The notes under the pieces are model-generated. The model saw nothing but the letters and a program-made list of their open reading frames with translations, did not search any database and was not told where the DNA came from. From NCBI GenBank assembly GCA_012184525.1, contig WOFQ01000002.1, forward strand, positions 620,001 through 684,000: DNA of 64,000 nucleotides, read 5' to 3'. The position numbers and the translations under genes are program-made. Each line of letters opens with the position of its first letter. Positions within the stretch are counted from its first letter, which is position 1. Below are positions 54,063-64,000 of this stretch, piece by piece. The DNA comes from Xenoacremonium recifei (Eukaryota; Ascomycota; Sordariomycetes; Hypocreales; Nectriaceae).

Positions 54063-57000
54063 GGCTGTTTCAACGGGCGGTCTGTGATCTGGTGAGCATA
54101 GGGTTTGCGGATGGAATAGAAGGAAGCGAACCTTGGAGATTCTTTGAGTTCCTTCAAATTGACGAAAATTTGATGGCTATTCGAAGAAGCTTCGAGCCGT
54201 CCAAAGGTTGAGAAGATTGAGTTAAGTCGAATTCTGGATGTTGATACGCAGGTCGACAGCGTGTTGGAGGCCTGCCACCCGGTAACCGGTCAAGTGTAGA
54301 GAAGTAATCAGCAGGAGATGGGAGTGCTCGAGTCCTGAGATTTCGGGTGACTTGGGAGGAAGCGTTGGTTCGCGGTAGAGTAGAAGGGGGCGGTGGTTTT
54401 ATACAGCGACTGTCCACCTTGGATCAGTAGGTGGGCCGGTCGAAACGATTTATGATTGATAGATTCGTTTCTCGAGGACCTTTTCGACGAGACGAGCTTG
54501 AAAATTACTTTCGAGTGATGACGGTTCCGAACCGTGATGGTTTGACTGAACGAGTACGAGGCTGCCGACCTCTTGGGGTTGATGGCGCCAGGAGTGAAGA
54601 CGTGGCGCTGTAGGAGCTGCGGCCAAAGCCTTTTCTGTCTGATTCGAATCTTCAGACGAGACAACACCTTTCATGACACGTCGTTGTGAGTATGATCACG
54701 AAGAGTCGTTAAGCTCTGAGAGCCAGGCGGCACCTAGTCTGCGATCATGTTAGCCAGGGACAGCCTACCACGCGGAGCGAAACTCAGAGCCCGCGTACCT
54801 GAGCCAAGCCGGATCTCCCAAAGGCAAAAAGTAAATTATAAAAACCTGGGGTTTAGATTCAAGCAGCAGGACTGCGAGAGTAGAGTTTGCTGTCGTCAAG
54901 CTTCGAGTTCAAGTGGGAGAGCTGAGAACTCTGTCGGTCAACCAAAGTTGGGAGGGAGTAGGAGGAAACAAGGTTGGGAGCGGTGCAGAGCGATGGGGCC
55001 AGAGTAGTTGAAGTAAAATATTTTGGCGCAAGACAAGACGGCACTTTCCGGACTCGGTCGATGATGAGTACTCGAGAAGGCTGGAACCCTGAGGGGTGAG
55101 AGATATGAGGAACGTGGTCCCCCTCTTCTCAGCGCTGAGGAGTGTCCGTCCTGCAACCGTGTGTGGCTGGCCAAACTGGATGCCTTCGACTGGGCGAGTG
55201 TCTGTCCTTCCAAGCGTCTCTCTGCGTTTCCCGCTCTCTGTTGGCCCTACTGACGATCCGGACCAAGTCTGCCGCTGTCGATCCTCCCTTGGCACTGCTT
55301 CTTTCGACGACGCCGGACCTGGAAGTCTTCCGCTTACAGGGGTGAGTCGTGAGCGGTAACCAAGTGCGGCCAAGAACCACCGGTTGAACCACCTTGGATG
55401 ACCGCGGCAGCTGTTGCTGGAGGCGATGACGATGGCGAGGCGGTCGACGTCCAGGCAATACAGTGGCGGAAGCGACGGGAAGGGCAACGGTGCCGTGCCT
55501 GATGACACACTTTGTCGTTCGCGGCCGGATACTTGGCAATAACAGAGTGCAAGCAGTCTCTGAGGATGTCTTGCCCTGGAGTCCACTCTCACTGCCTTCG
55601 CCGGACGCGGCCAGGAACGGGCCTTCCGTAGAGGAGTTCCCCGTTCTGGGATCAAGAAGCTCTCGCTGGAAAGCAGTTACCAGGCCAAGGGCGGGCGCGG
55701 GTCGGCCCAGACTAACACGGCCGACAGCAGCAGTTGGAAGCTCCGAATCGGGAAACGAGATGGCCGTTCCTGGAGTTTAGGTGGTGAAACCCAATGGCAT
55801 GCAATGATGCTGATCGATTAGCGGGCAATGGCCAATAGCCCACGGCGACCTCGACGAAAACGACAAGCGCAGTGCGAGTGCGACCACGATCCACGAGGCG
55901 ACCCGAGACAGAGTGAGACACGACTAGGCCGAGGACATACACAGCACCTTAGCCTGTACCGTCAGGCCCGAAAGGTCCAAGGAGTCTCGCAGGGTGGCTG
56001 CGTGAGGACGCAAGTGTCGTGGCGCTCAACAAAATCTGGTGATGGCGATGGCGCGGATATCGCTGATGCGCGCGCAGCCACTGGGGGTGGGCGCAGGCTG
56101 TGCGAAGTCCCGGACGTCAAGGCCTTGCAATGCCAGCAGGGTGGTGAGTAAATGGCTGGCCTGGGGCGGAACCGTAATGTGAGGTGTTTCGTGTGTCGAA
56201 GACCTCTTGAAACCGTAATGCAAGGTGCCTTGGTGGAGGCGTGACTCTTCCACGTTGGATGGATGTTGCGGAGAGGAAGGAGCTGTCGGGAGGTGTTGGA
56301 CGTCGCTTCCCTCCTTGCGCGTGCGCCTCTCCCGTCCTCCTCAAGCTCTGGCTCTGGCCGGGATCTCTCCCTCTATGCCCAATTCGCACGCTGCTGGTCC
56401 ACTGTCCACTTTCACGAGCGCCTGTCTCGTTTTCGCTCTCTCCTTGGGTGCGCGATGTTGCAATTCTGCGGTTGCAGTGTCCGGCTGCCCGCTTTGTTGG
56501 ACTGAGTTTCCGGGATGGACGTCCTGATAAACTTCCCGCGGCGGTCCCTGGAGCTTGTTGGAGCTGCGCCGTCCAATAAGCCAGCAATATGAACGTATTT
56601 CCCCCCTGCTTAGTCCCACGGTCCCAGGAGTATTTTTTTCCTCGATGTTGCTCTGTGAGCGAGATGGTGCCTGAACTGCCGTTCTTGACTGCTGAAATGC
56701 ACCAGTAACGAAAAGGACGGGGGATGGGAAGTGGACGACAGCAGAAGACAACGGAAAAGGGTGGCCCGTTACCCCAATTGCGGCTCCTAAGAGAGTTCGA
56801 GAAGCAGCTGGCGGGGGTCTGAATCGGGGATTTCAATACAGAACTGCGAATTGGAACTATCCAAGTGCCAGTGACGATGATGCGAAAGACGACGATTATG
56901 AACACGCATAGGGTCCTTTTGCTTTGCCGTCGAGCACTGCCATTAACCCTGGAAACCGTGCCCAGGGCGGGAGCTCAGAGCAGGTCGAGGCACGAAACAA

Positions 57001-60000
57001 TGCTCAGGTACCGGACCAGGGAAGAGACTGTGAGGGGAAAGAGATGAGCATGCGAGGATGTGACAGGTCAACGTCGGCAATGAGGGGATGGATGGAGGGA
57101 GGGAAGGGATGGAGGGGGTGTGGGAGCGAGAGGGTGAGGCCCTGAGAAGCTGAGAGAGGTCTGGTCTGGCTGGCTGGACATGGATGGGATGGGATGGGAA
57201 ACCTGCGAAGCTGGAACAGACTGATTGACTGACTACGGCCAGGGCCGAGCGAGTCCCAAGCACCCTGAGCAAGTTACGGATACGACTGGTTGGGGGGGGA
57301 TTCCAGGAACCACACACGAACCACGCCCTGCCCGAGCCCGCTTCCGCAGTTCGAATCGACTTGTTAGAACAAAACGAAAAGGCTGGTATTCGGTCAGATC
57401 CCCCCTCAGATGCCTGAGGAGTCTCGACCAGCGCCGTTCGTCCATGTACAGGGTACATCTGCGCGTCCCTCAGGCGTCTCTCAGATGCCTTCGATCCCCT
57501 CGAACGCCTCCGTACCTCTGTCCATCCTCCAGTGACAGCAAGGAAGACAGCGAGCCGGCCGTCGATTGGACCATTGCTGGCACTACCCAGATGGCAGAAA
57601 GAGCACCAGTCGCAGCACCAACACTACCACCATCAGCGCTTGACCACCCTCTATCATCAATGACCCGAGCTCCCGAATGGCCGAGAGAGGGTGGCCTGGA
57701 ATACCGCTTTCTCATGGCCCGTCCTTTTTTCTTTCATCTTCTCGGCCGTGCCGCAACAATGGGGTTGTGACGGACCCTGGATTGCTGGGCAGCAACATCC
57801 ATCTCCTTGCTTGCTTCGCAGACAATGCCGGAACCCAACCCCCCAATGATTGCGACCCCTTGAGCACGGTGACGATTCCTAGCGCGTACTATACGCGGAG
57901 GTACATAGGTATGCTTGTTGGTGGGTGATCTCGCCCGGTGGGTATTGGGGGGGACTTCCAAGGCGATGGGATAGCCCTGCCCAGCAAGGCGCCCCAGGCA
58001 CGGCTTCGTCGTAGCGCAGACGCACGAATCTGCGCAATGACAGCCTACTACTGGCTTACTACACCACTACCGGATCGTGAGCCGTAGGTGGCTTTTGGGA
58101 CGCCATGCATGTCCATGTCCATGCCCATGCCAACGTCCCTTGTCCAGGGCTGGCCGGGGCACATGCGGTTTAGGGAAACACGAGGGACCAACATCGACAC
58201 GTACGCGGCAGCCCGATTGACCAAGTTTTTCTTCTTCTTCTGCGTCAGTATGTACGGAACAGTCCGTTCGTACGGCGAGGCCGTCTGGTGGGCGATAGGT
58301 ATGGCACCTTCGGGTGGAGCACAGCCCGAGGCCCAGCGCGCGCTGTAAGTGTCTGCCGGCGTGCCGGTTCCTACCTTGGATGCGGTATCTGAAAGTCGCC
58401 GTTCTTCCCTTCCTCCTGTTCCCCGTGAGACAGGGCTCTAAATGCGGTGCTGGCCAATGGGCGTTTGTATCGCCCTAGTTCTCTTCTCGCTCCGCTACAA
58501 GTACAACATGCAATGTACCTTCAACATGGACACACACTTGCCCTCAATGCCCCTCGCCAAGCCGTCCATGGTACCTGCCGAACGTACGCCTCGCCTCAGT
58601 CTTCCAGGTTCTCCCCTCCCCTTCCCCTCCGTGACTCACCCCGCCTCAACAAGCCGTCGATATCCTTCTCACTCCCCCTCCCCCCTCCTCATCGTCGTCA
58701 GTCAACATCGTCCGCCTCATCATGCACGAACGAAACCTGCCGCCCTCCCCGCAACAAGCACCAGGTGTCGTCCTGCGCCAGGCCCATCTTCACTGCCTCC
58801 ACCGGCCCACAGCGCCCTCCCCCTTGGGTCCCCTTGGCTCAATCAACCCTTGTTGGACCTCAACTGCGCTGCTTTGCCTGGCTTGCTGGCCTTTGCCTGG
58901 GTCCGTCACGCCCGCGTCGGCACAGACTCATCGCCACCATGGCGTCCGGCCGTCGGGGAACAAGGAGATTAGGCCGGACCACAGGGCTTGAGACGCCTCG
59001 CTAGCGCACCTCGACGGCCTCTTTGTCGGCTGCCGCAGCGCAGGCCACAGCAGAAGCGGACCGACGCCCAGCTGCTGGAGCTCTGGCGGCGGGAGGCCAG
59101 ACGACAATGTCATCCAGCGCGCCGCCCACCACTGGCCCGCCCCCAGTCCAGCTCGACAAGCATTCGATCGCCTCCTCCTCTGGATCGTGACTAAGACACA
59201 GCGCCGCGTCGCCGTTCTGCCGCTTGCGGGCCTTGTGGATGATGATGCTGCTCCGCCGCCTGTCGCCAGCGCCACATTCCAGTGCGGCACGCCAGACGCT
59301 TTCAGATGGAGTCGCATGGAAGGCCTTAGCCCAGTCCTGCTGGGGCATCTGGCGGCTCGTTGGGTTGAGCCAAGACACACGAGTTGCCAAGCACCAACAC
59401 CCCAAACCGCGCGCCCATGCAAGCACGGCATTGCGACGCAGACGCAGCCCCAGCCCAGGCATGTGATGATCCCACCACGGCACCACGTCCATGCCCACTT
59501 ACAGTGTGTCCTCACCCTTACCTTAACCATGCGTGCGTGCGCCAGTGTCGTCTGGAACTTCTGCAGCGCCATCAGCAGTAGCAAAAACACGTCATGGCTC
59601 GAACAAGTGTATGGACTGGCGACAAATCATTCATCTTGGACTGGATGCTCGCCCTGACGTCTCCGTTGCCAAGGGCGGCGTGCTAGATGCTGTTCCGTCT
59701 TTGCCTTCTTGGCTTGCCTGTCCGTGGTTCCCCTCGGAGAAAGCGAGCTTCGTCTCCACGCGCATCTTCAGGGCCTCTCTCAGTACAGGAACTAAGCTGC
59801 TAGCTTTCTACGGTCCCTAACAATCTTCTTTCCATACAGTGGATGACCCTGCAGCATTCTTCTCTCGTCCGGCCTATCCCCTGATCTCCCAAGCCAACGA
59901 CGATCATTCTTCTAGGCTTTCGGGACCAGCCCATGCATGCATCTCAGGCCGGCTGGAGACGTCAACTACCCAATCCCCTGCCGTCTTCACCTGATAGGCA

Positions 60001-60061
60001 GAGGACGTTCCCATCGTGCTCTCCATCTTAGTATCGCCGCAATCGAGATAGTGTCATCCCC
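54063..60061. promoter_or_regulatory. Six-kilobase gene-free upstream region of the WOPR gene
   Basis: This is the longest gene-free stretch of ordinary GC content in the window. It lies between the WOPR start and the 3' end of tdp1, so it belongs wholly to the WOPR gene's upstream side. Long pyrimidine- and purine-biased segments, a G-rich run at 57084-57118 and GGATG repeats near 57181-57199 are visible. Open frames of 180-262 codons at 54909-55655, 56117-56905, 57225-57770 and 58442-59590 overlap one another on both strands and lack family character. A long spliced leader with upstream ORFs is a reasonable reading, by analogy with WOR1, but transcript data are needed to show it. Confidence 0.6.
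57084..57118 (+). other. G-rich segment matching the G-quadruplex pattern
   Basis: Within GGAGGGAGGGAAGGGATGG and the five-G run that follows, four runs of at least three G are separated by loops of one, two and five bases, which meets the common G3+N1-7 rule. It lies on the plus strand about 3 kb upstream of the minus-strand WOPR gene. Formation in the cell is unproven. Confidence 0.6.
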
Positions 60062-62251
60062 TCAGGACCGGTAGAACCAGGGTTGGTCTGTCGGTCCATA
60101 CTGGCGACCTGGACACTCCATCGGAACTGGCACAGTGCCTTTGAAAATGCGCTGCGTGTTATTCGTCTCGGTACCCGCCGGTCCTGCCGCAGCTTTGACT
60201 TCCGGGACCCTCACAATGACACCGCATTCCCAGTTGCGGCAAGTCATCTTGGGCCTTCCTGTGGCTCGATCTTTAACCAAACGGCCCCTAGATGTCACCA
60301 CCATCTGTCAGCGTCATCTTGCAGCAGCCTGTCTGTTGAGCTAAAGCTGGAGGCTCTTTTGATGTACTTACCAAGCGCTCTCGGACAGATTGGCACTTCC
60401 AACATACGCCCAGGCCGCTGGTTGGACTGCCTCTGGTTGGCCTTCTGGTTTCCTCCGTACAAGCAACAACTTGGTGTGCATTAACAGGCCGTCTCGGTTA
60501 TTGATACAGTCACGCATCAGCTCATGTGGAAATGTGGACGCCCGCCACCACTTCTCCTGGATGCAGATGGTGCCGGCGGCCTACATCCGCATGGTTCCAC
60601 ATCAGCATTTCAGACATCCTCGGTTCTCTGCACTGAGTGTTTTGGGGATGAGCTTACAGGTCGTCCTCCTCGACTGCGAGCCACTGTGTTCTCCGTGGGG
60701 AAGTAAACTCGGAACCGATCCGCGAACTGGGGAGCCAAGCTCTTGCTGTCCTTGGATCTGCCTGTCCGCTTCGTTCTAGAATTGTACTCCTTGAGGCCAT
60801 CATCTCCTATACAATTGAGAGTTCAGTTGTCAGCCAGGACCCCGAAAACGCCTCTTGAACCCGTCGCCTGCTTGGTGGTGGCAATACCTTGGCACGCGTT
60901 GTAAATGGCACTGATCAGGTCATAGTTGACAGCCCCCAGAGAGGCGCTCTAGAGCCCGTCACATCAGCAGGCTGACCGATCGCCGGCGTTCCGTTCGCAA
61001 CTCACCACAGAATCCACATCGACAGGAGAACTAGTGGCCAGGCCAAGCGAAGCCACGCTCGTGCCTAAGCCGCAATACCCTGGTACAGTGAGCCTCCATG
61101 TGACCGCCAAGCAACGACTGTGCACGTCGTTTCTAGGAACGTCCCAACTCACCAACTCGCTTGAATGAATCGCCCGTGTGGCTTCCGGGTCTAGACTCGT
61201 TAGCAAACGCCCTCACGACTGCAGCAAAAGTTCCGAGAGGCTTACATAGAGTATACGAAGCGAAGATCCCGCGTCCGAGATACGTCGTAATTGCCAAGAC
61301 TGCTCGCCATGGCCTCGTCAACTCCCGCCTCACTAAGAAATCGGCCGAGCTCGGTGATGAAGGTGGTTGGTTGATGTGCGGCCGAGTCGGTCAGTCGGGG
61401 AAGATCGATCAGAAAGACCATCTAGCAAAGTTTCCGATTAGCGACTCCATGGTAGCATTCGCCAACGTTCAGCGACTCACGTTCTCCATGACCCCGGTCT
61501 CGCCCCAATCGTAGGGAACTAGATTCCCCGTGGGTAACACAACTCTAAGATAGTCCGGATATTTGAGTAATTGCAATTTGGAATGCATTGAGCCCGGACC
61601 ATTCATGGGAGGGAAGCAGAACCTGACATTGCGAGGCGCATTCGCGACCATCGCTTCTTGCTGGTGGTCGGTCAGTTCAGCGTTCTGTGATAGTAGGGAC
61701 GTAGGACAAACCTGATCTTCGTCAGAAGCAAAGGCAACTAGTAAAAGCTTCGTTTTGGCCATGTTCAACTTAGACATCATCCATTCTTCGTCCCATTGAA
61801 AAGAAGAGATGACTGCGAGTTGAAGGCTGTCCTTTTGGAAGACCTCCTCGATCTTGATATCGTCGTCTGTCCGGGGATATCCCCGAGCCCAGGTCGTCTT
61901 CACAACTCCATCTGGGAACGGCAAAGTTGTTGAAGCCTTCGGTACGTCCTGTTTTGAAGGTGCTTGGCGTTTAGGGGGAGGTATCTCAACAACGTCGTCG
62001 TCTGATGACGGCCGTCGTCGTTTCTCCAACCGGCGCAGCCGCTCTTCCTCCATCTTCTTCCGATCAAGCATGAGGGACCCAAACGTGGTGTTACTCGACG
62101 AAGAAGATTCTTGGGGTTTGGGTTGTTCTGGCTCCTTCGCAGCAGCCCCAGCATCTTGTTCTCGCAGTGACAAAGCGATGGCATATTCGAGAGCTTCTTC
62201 GTCTGTCATGTCCTGGCCAAATTCGGGCACATCTCCGTTTGATCCAGCCAT
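60062..62251 (-). CDS. tdp1: Tyrosyl-DNA phosphodiesterase 1 (Tdp1), 8 exons
   Basis: My model is 567 residues in exons 62251-61481, 61421-61246, 61190-61153, 61079-61006, 60948-60888, 60806-60658, 60580-60372 and 60287-60062, all in frame. Tdp1 hydrolyses the 3'-phosphotyrosyl bond left by stalled topoisomerase I. It belongs to the phospholipase D superfamily and needs two HxK motifs. Both are visible: His223/Lys225 in MHSKLQLLKYPDY followed by VVLPTGNLVPYDW, and His458/Lys460 in GLLMHTKLLLV followed by AYVGSANLSESAWG. Other family segments are SFQWDEEWM, VFLIDLPRL, GSHTGDSFKRVG, NYDLISAIYNACQG and ENTVARSRGG. The N-terminus holds a ubiquitin-interacting-motif-like helix (DEEALEYAIALSLREQD) and a disordered acidic-basic region. 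Confidence 0.93.
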
Positions 62252-62793
62252 CGTAGTCTCGCTGCCGTGAAAAGTGACGCTTAAGAACAGCTTAGAACAG
62301 ATAGTCTGATGTCAGAGCTCGACTTGAGCAAAAGTCGCATATGAGGCTCTGGCACAGACGCGTGTCGTTGCCTACGTGTGAATTGACGATGTTCATGCAG
62401 GGATCAGCAGTACGCGAGATCACGTGACGGTCTTCGAGTGTAACGACCACCCAAGCAAGTACGATGTGCCATGAAAGGTTCTGGGGTCTTTTTTAAACTA
62501 TTATGTTTAATTGAACATTCAATTCGCTTCTATTTGCTGTAGTCCAATCCCCAAGTAAGAATCTGGAAGCATAGGAATTGGTATGAAACATTTCCTGATC
62601 ACCGTTTCCGTCAAAGTCAACCCGTCATTGGTCCGTGTATAAGTCAATAGCGGACTGGAATCAATGACGTCCACGACGAGTCGCTTAGAGCACTTCAACA
62701 TAAAGACCCTTTAACGGCTTCTAACGGTTACAACACGAATTTCTCATGAAATTAGCTTTCTCATCTTTGAAATTCCTTTAAAGCTACCAGAAA
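62252..62793. promoter_or_regulatory. Divergent promoter between tdp1 and the FAD oxidoreductase gene
   Basis: This region of 542 bp lies between start codons on opposite strands. AT content rises near 62,490-62,780. No separate gene is supported. Confidence 0.5.
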
Positions 62794-64000
62794 ATGGCTC
62801 CAACAACTACGAAGAGAAAGCATATAGTTGTCGTAGGAGGTGGAGCGGCAGGAATGGTGAGATGAGAAGCCAATCCTCGATCTACTTACTATCGTATACT
62901 TAGACCTATGGCTAACGCTGGACCAGTCGTGTGCTGCAACTCTTGCGAATCATCCTGAAAAATTCAAGGTCACATTACTGGAGAGAGACGATGTCGTCGG
63001 AGGGCAAGCGACCTCTATTCCACTTGACGAGAAGAAGTACGGGGCTCCGTGGATGAACAACGGCGTGCAAGGTGGCTCTCAGGTCTGTCAACCATGGCTT
63101 AAAACAAACTTGATATTTTACTGATAATTTTCTTTATGAAACAGATCTTTAAACATACCTTCAACTTCTTCCGCCAGCAGGGCTATCCTCCAGAGGAGGT
63201 CCAGTTGCAAGTGTCTTTTGGCAAAGGCGAAGACGGATTTTGGACGAATTGCTTCCCTAGCAAATTGGTCTCTAATTATTCATCGGATATCAAGAGATTT
63301 GGCTTCTTCTTGAAGTTCATCAAGTGGACAATGCCTGTCTTCGGATTGATTCCCATTAGCATCATGCTCAGGGTCTTCTTCTTCAGCAAGGACTTTGGAG
63401 ACAAGATGGTCTTCCCCCTCATCGCCCTGTTCCTTGGTACCGGAAACCAAACTGCCAACGTTCCTTCGGCAATTGTCGAACGTCTCTTCGACGATCCAAA
63501 CATGAAGCTGTGGGACTATGATTCCGAGACACTACTCCCTAACTTACCTACCATGGTCACCTTTGATCACCTCCATGCCTTCTACAAGTCCTGGCGTGAA
63601 GATCTCGAGAACCGGGGTGTAAGCGTCAGAACGAACACATCCGTCGAGTCCGTCGTCAGCAGATCCAAAGATGTCGTCAGACTAAGAATCAAGGAAAGCG
63701 ACTCTGAGGCCATCGAACAAGACTTTGATGGTATGGTCCTTTGCGTCTTAGCCGACGATGCTCTCAAGATTCTTGGAAAAAACGCGACGTGGAGAGAGAA
63801 GCTTGTTCTCGGCGGAGCTGCGTTCTACGACGACATAACCATCACCCACTCCGACTCCAAGTACTTCAACGAGCATTATGAGACACATTTCAAGCCAGAA
63901 CTGTGCGCTGAGCCCCGATCAGAGGATCAGAAGAAGCAAATCAGCTTCTCCAAGGGCGAGGGTTCGTCCGCCGGTTTCCGACCTATGTACTATACGAACT
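62794..64000 (+). CDS. FAD-dependent oxidoreductase, amine-oxidase-like (cut by right edge)
   Basis: Three exons are visible, 62794-62856, 62927-63082 and 63145 to the window end, in frame, about 360 residues so far. The N-terminus has the dinucleotide fold HIVVVGGGAAGMSCAATLA and, after the second strand, LLERDDVVGGQAT, the GG-doublet of the amine-oxidase/phytoene-desaturase class. A hydrophobic segment at about 120-150 (IKWTMPVFGLIPISIMLRVF) could be a membrane-association or substrate-channel helix. The distal second part of the FAD site is beyond the window edge. The substrate cannot be inferred. There is no signal peptide or presequence. Confidence 0.82.

Noticed and set aside
54909..55655. 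248-codon minus-strand ORF
   Set aside because: No domain, overlapped by several ORFs of similar size on the other strand, typical of chance frames in GC-balanced DNA.
56117..56905. 262-codon minus-strand ORF
   Set aside because: Low-complexity Arg/Ser/Gly/Pro composition with no conserved segment; not enough for a gene call without transcripts.
58442..59590. Overlapping ORFs of 176, 185, 156 and 220 codons
   Set aside because: Three or four frames are open at once, which is expected in stop-poor GC-rich sequence and does not indicate coding.

Overview
The window is a 64 kb piece of nuclear chromosome from a filamentous ascomycete (Pezizomycotina). The evidence is the density and style of the genes (short 45-90 bp introns with GTRNGT-like donors and YAG acceptors, roughly 50% GC exons), and fungus-specific genes: the alpha subunit of type I fatty acid synthase, a WOPR-domain regulator of the Wor1/Ryp1/OsaA type, the ERMES subunit Mmm1, HapE and a Golgi GDP-mannose transporter. 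The overall gene set looks most like Eurotiomycetes, but that is an impression and not a computed placement. I saw no rRNA, tRNA, CRISPR array or recognisable intact transposon.

Layout. 1-218: first codons of fatty acid synthase alpha (minus, cut by the left edge). 219-3436: gene-free, with a C/G homopolymer boundary and a very AT-rich, TTAGTC-rich block that looks like RIP-degraded repeat DNA. 3437-13778: SLP1-like SUN protein (+), Mei2-like meiotic RNA-binding protein (-, 12 exons), a second AT-rich island, exocyst Sec15 (+, 10 exons). 14051-19235: HapE (-) divergent from Fcf2 (+), mitochondrial ribosomal protein Rsm10 (+), mitochondrial-type TrpRS (+). 19484-22904: importin-13/Kap122-type karyopherin (-). 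24150-29489: Xaa-Pro aminopeptidase P (+), FUN14 protein (-), centromeric histone CENP-A (-), derlin (+). 30381-37700: acireductone dioxygenase, a short-chain dehydrogenase with an acidic repeat tail, GDP-mannose transporter, Ale1-type lysophospholipid acyltransferase (all +). 38223-40896: a serine-rich two-TM membrane protein of unknown function (-). 43499-52095: Rce1 CAAX protease (+), Mmm1 (-), Vps45 (+), Mto1 (+), cardiolipin synthase (-). 52824-54062: WOPR regulator (-), behind which lies a 6 kb gene-free upstream region. 60062-62251: tyrosyl-DNA phosphodiesterase 1 (-, 8 exons). 62794-end: an FAD-dependent oxidoreductase (+), cut by the right edge.

This is core-genome housekeeping territory, not a biosynthetic cluster or defence island. 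Two themes recur without implying an operon: mitochondrial function (Rsm10, TrpRS, FUN14, Mmm1, Mto1, cardiolipin synthase, the long form of aminopeptidase P) and endomembrane/secretory function (SLP1, Sec15, derlin, GDP-mannose transporter, Ale1, Rce1, Vps45). I assembled the exon models by hand from splice sites, reading frame and family conservation; every listed join keeps the frame.

I found no convincing undescribed system. The items most worth a second look are the unusually long upstream region of the WOPR gene, the CENP-A gene, the structured TTAGTC-rich AT block and the 12-bp repeat tail of the dehydrogenase.
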